From positions 1-9,508 of the forward strand of contig CANHXV010000071.1 in NCBI GenBank assembly GCA_947464665.1: 9,508 nt of DNA, in the 5' to 3' direction. Numbering within the stretch: the stretch's first letter is position 1; each line of letters starts with the position of its first letter. The notes under the pieces were generated by a model, which did no database searches, was not told where the DNA came from, and saw only the letters and a program-made list of their open reading frames with translations. Shown one piece after another: positions 7,056 through 9,508 of this stretch. Origin of the DNA: Comamonadaceae bacterium (GTDB lineage: Bacteria > Pseudomonadota > Gammaproteobacteria > Burkholderiales > Burkholderiaceae_C). A program made the position numbers and the translations under genes.

Positions 7056-7081
7056 TAGCCCAATCAAAGCTTTTAAAGCGC
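7047..7081. repeat. Inverted repeat spanning both stop codons of convergent uppP and hydrolase genes
   Basis: GCGCCTTAA (7047-7055) and TTAAAGCGC (7073-7081) pair over 9 positions with one C-A mismatch, and the loop contains a short AAAGCTTT palindrome. The two TAA stop codons sit within the two arms. It might act as a weak two-way terminator, but no T-run follows, so ordinary intrinsic termination is doubtful. The rest of the 17-base gap holds nothing recognisable. Confidence 0.3.
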
Positions 7082-7879
7082 GCCTATGTTTCGCAAGGCA
7101 GCTTCTACGGCAGCGGCTGTCGCCACCGGTTTTTCCATGGGAAACAAGTGTGAGCCATCTAGCCACATCACCCTGCCTTTGGAGACCTTGTCGGTTAACT
7201 CCGAGCCCACCAGGCGCATTTCTCGAGAGTGGGTGCCGCCAATGAAAGCCACGTTGCATTTGAGGGGTTGTCGCTTTAGCATCGACGACAAGTTATGTGG
7301 CAAGGTGTTGTAAATGGCCGTTTCAACGTCGCGGTCAAAGCTTAAAACACGTTCGCCATTTTCGATGCGAGTGCCAAATTCTGCGTAGTCTTTCAGCGCA
7401 TCGGGATGCCAGTGTGCAAAGGCGCGCTTGTGTTGGAAATGTTCGACGACAGCTTCAATGTTGGGCCAGTGTTGCCTTCGTGATTTGCTGATTCGGCCTG
7501 GACTGACGGAGCCAATCCAGTTGGTTGTCTTGGCCAAATTAAGCGCACTGGCTTTCCAGCCCCCCACCACGGGTGAGTCAAGCAAGATCACACCCGCTGT
7601 GAGGTGAGGGTGCTTAGAGGCGCACATCAAACTGAGAAGACCGCCTAGAGAATGTCCAATGAGGTAAGGCTTGTGACCTGTTTGATCAGCGGCCCTCTTT
7701 GCAAAATCTGCCAGTTCTTGGACCAAGTAAGGCCAATTGCTAGTGACAGGAAAACGAGGGTCATGGCCAAACTTTTCAATTGCAGAAACTTTGAAACCTC
7801 TTCGGCATAAATCGTTTGTGAAACTGCGGTAAGTGCTGGCTGGAAAACCATTGCCGTGTGAAAAAATGATACTGTTCAT
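7073..7879 (-). CDS. Alpha/beta hydrolase
   Basis: A 268-residue protein with the alpha/beta-hydrolase fold. An early HGNGFP (8-13) is the usual oxyanion-loop motif. The nucleophile elbow GHSLGG (75-80) puts the catalytic serine at Ser77. GSHLFPMEKP (242-251) supplies the likely catalytic His244. The acid residue is uncertain; Asp101 in LLDSPV or an acidic residue near 220 are candidates. There is no signal peptide, so it should be cytoplasmic. The substrate cannot be told: the fold covers esterases, haloperoxidases, lactonases and others. ATG at 7879 lies 4 bases after the mutS stop and has no clear Shine-Dalgarno of its own, which suggests translation by ribosomes finishing mutS. Co-transcription need not mean a role in repair. 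Confidence 0.9.
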   Translation of the reverse strand: MNSIIFSHGNGFPASTYRSFTNDLCRRGFKVSAIEKFGHDPRFPVTSNWPYLVQELADFAKRAADQTGHKPYLIGHSLGGLLSLMCASKHPHLTAGVILLDSPVVGGWKASALNLAKTTNWIGSVSPGRISKSRRQHWPNIEAVVEHFQHKRAFAHWHPDALKDYAEFGTRIENGERVLSFDRDVETAIYNTLPHNLSSMLKRQPLKCNVAFIGGTHSREMRLVGSELTDKVSKGRVMWLDGSHLFPMEKPVATAAAVEAALRNIGAL

Positions 7880-7883
7880 TGAA

Positions 7884-9508
7884 TCAATTTTCTGAACGCT
7901 TTAAGACACGCCGCAAACTATAAAGAGCTTCCAAGGCTTCGCGAGGGCTAAGCGCATCAGGATCGATTTGATTCAAAGCGGCTTCTAAGGCGGAAGGGCC
8001 GGCTTGCTCTGACTCAGGCGGTGGAGCAAAGAGGTCGACTTGAACGCGGTTTTCGTTAGCACTGGCTTCCAATGCCGTCAAAGTTTGACGTGCATGGTTC
8101 AAAACAGATGTTGGCATGCCAGCCAATCTGGCTACTTGAACGCCATAACTCTTGCTTGCAGGGCCGGCTTGGAGTTCATGCAAAAAGACAATCTCATTGC
8201 CAGATTCTGTGGCGCCCACGTGCATGTTCAAAGCGGCGTGGTGCTTAGCAGGAAACTCGGTGAGCTCAAAGTAATGTGTGGCAAACAGCGAGAAGGCTTG
8301 CGTCTTGTCGTGCAAATGCGTGGCAATGCCACTGGCCAAAGCCAAGCCATCAAAGGTGGAGGTGCCTCGTCCAATTTCGTCCATTAGAACCAAGGACAAA
8401 GGCGTCGCACTGTGCAAAATTTGAGCGGCTTCGGTCATCTCTAGCATGAAGGTTGATTGGGCATTGGCTAAGTCATCGGCAGCGCCGATGCGAGTATGAA
8501 TGGCGTCAATCGGGCCTAGCCTGCAGCTGCTGGCGGGCACATGGCTGCCAATACTGGCTAAAAGCACAATCAATGCCACCTGGCGCATGTACGTGGACTT
8601 GCCGCCCATGTTGGGGCCCGTGATGATTTGCAGGCGTTGCTTGCTGTTCATCAAACAGTCGTTGGCAATGAAGCTACCGCCTGAAGTTTCAGCCAGGCGT
8701 GCTTCTACCACAGGGTGGCGACCTTGCCGAATTTCAATGCAGGGCTCTTTGGTAAATTGAGGCGCGCACCAATTCAATGTGGTGGCTCTCTCTGTGAGTG
8801 TGCACAGGACATCCAATGTTGCCATGGCTTGCGCCAATTGGGTGAGCGGCAGAATATGGGTTTGCAGTTGGTCGAGCAAAAGTTCGTACAAGTATTTTTC
8901 GCGAGCCAAAGCACGTTCTTGGGCAGACAAGGCCTTGTCTTCAAAGGCTTTGAGCTCGGGGGTGATAAAACGCTCGGCATTTTTCAAGGTTTGACGACGG
9001 CGGTAGTCGTCAGGTACTTTGTCAATTTGACCTTGAGTCACTTCAATGTAGAAGCCGTGCACCTTATTGAACTGAACACGCAAATTGGCAATGCCGGTAC
9101 GTGCTTTTTCTCGTGTTTCCAGGTCAAGCAGAAACTCATCGCAATTGGTTTGGATGGCACGCAGTTCGTCCAGTTCTGAATCAAGGCCATGGGCCATCAC
9201 ACCGCCATCGCGAATTAAATTGGAGGGTTCTTCCAAGATGGCTTGTTGGAGGATGTCAGTTAAGCCAGAAGGTGGCTGTAAATCGAAATGGATGTCGTGC
9301 AATAACTTGGTAGGTGACAGGTGGCCCAAAGTAACTTGCAGGTGAAGGGCCAAAGATGTAGAGCGGATGAGTGCATTTTTAAGGGCCACCAATTCACGCG
9401 GTCGTACCTGCTTCAGTGCAATGCGCGCTGTAATACGCTCCACATCGCTGGCGCCTTTAAGTTGTTCACGCAATCTAGACCAGATGGTTGCGCCGCTTTG
9501 GGCTGCTG
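7884..9508 (-). CDS. mutS: DNA mismatch repair protein MutS, 5' part beyond the right edge
   Basis: MutS recognises mismatches and, after ATP binding, slides as a clamp and recruits MutL. The window holds about 541 C-terminal residues of a family near 850-880; the frame stays open to base 9508 (upstream codons read AAQSGATIWSRLREQ), so a TTG at 9473 is not the true start. Missing are the mismatch-binding domain with its Phe-x-Glu motif, the connector and part of the lever. Present are the remaining lever and clamp, with FNKVHGFYIEVT and YRRRQTLKNAERFITPEL (about 9068-8960). The ATPase follows, with Walker A GPNMGGKST (8618-8592), TFMLEMTEAA, Walker B LVLMDEIGRGTS (8393-8358) and the ATHYFELTE loop. 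Then come the helix-turn-helix region (SYGVQVARLAGMP) and the usual C-terminal tail after a DLFAPPP segment. ATPase residues look intact. The hydrolase follows 4 bases after the TGA stop, probably in one operon. Confidence 0.97.
   Translation of the reverse strand, partial: AAQSGATIWSRLREQLKGASDVERITARIALKQVRPRELVALKNALIRSTSLALHLQVTLGHLSPTKLLHDIHFDLQPPSGLTDILQQAILEEPSNLIRDGGVMAHGLDSELDELRAIQTNCDEFLLDLETREKARTGIANLRVQFNKVHGFYIEVTQGQIDKVPDDYRRRQTLKNAERFITPELKAFEDKALSAQERALAREKYLYELLLDQLQTHILPLTQLAQAMATLDVLCTLTERATTLNWCAPQFTKEPCIEIRQGRHPVVEARLAETSGGSFIANDCLMNSKQRLQIITGPNMGGKSTYMRQVALIVLLASIGSHVPASSCRLGPIDAIHTRIGAADDLANAQSTFMLEMTEAAQILHSATPLSLVLMDEIGRGTSTFDGLALASGIATHLHDKTQAFSLFATHYFELTEFPAKHHAALNMHVGATESGNEIVFLHELQAGPASKSYGVQVARLAGMPTSVLNHARQTLTALEASANENRVQVDLFAPPPESEQAGPSALEAALNQIDPDALSPREALEALYSLRRVLKRSEN

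Noticed and set aside
8715..9179. 154-codon open frame on the plus strand opposite mutS
   Set aside because: It is antisense to conserved MutS clamp and lever sequence, with no start signals or domain; a shadow frame.
1..9508. Mobile elements, CRISPR arrays, toxin-antitoxin or other defence genes
   Set aside because: No repeat-spacer pattern, terminal repeats, transposase or integrase motifs, or small paired genes could be found on either strand; almost all sequence is accounted for by the eight genes listed.

Overview
The window looks like ordinary chromosome from a betaproteobacterium, most likely of the order Burkholderiales (Comamonadaceae-like). This rests on my memory of protein features rather than a search: the glutaminyl-tRNA synthetase has the long N-terminal insert ending in a DPAKIRTRFPPEPNGYLHVGH block, and NtrC and the end of MutS read like their Burkholderiales counterparts. 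Base composition looks moderate. I see no insertion sequence, integrase, tRNA, rRNA, CRISPR array or phage gene.

Layout, left to right. Bases 1-2394 (+) carry the nitrogen two-component pair: the 3' part of ntrB (sensor kinase, cut by the left edge) and complete ntrC (sigma-54 activator), closed by a strong symmetrical terminator. Facing them on the minus strand (2462-3724) is a secreted lipoprotein with a fibronectin-III-like domain and about seven propeller-type repeats; it is the least characterised gene here. A short divergent spacer leads to a small MAPEG-family membrane protein (3886-4266, +), which ends at a hairpin terminator. Converging on it from the minus strand is glnS (4319-6154). 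Divergent from glnS is uppP/bacA (6231-7055, +), with a GTG start and a strong Shine-Dalgarno. It converges on a minus-strand pair: an alpha/beta hydrolase (7073-7879) directly downstream of mutS (7884 to the right edge, 5' end missing).

Functionally this is a mix of housekeeping genes (nitrogen control, translation, cell-wall lipid carrier recycling, mismatch repair) with three accessory proteins (lipoprotein, MAPEG protein, hydrolase). Only ntrB-ntrC and mutS-hydrolase look like co-transcribed pairs; no single pathway links the window. No intergenic stretch exceeds about 160 bases. I found no convincing new multi-gene system. The points most worth checking are the propeller lipoprotein, the unusual start region of glnS, and the mutS-hydrolase coupling.
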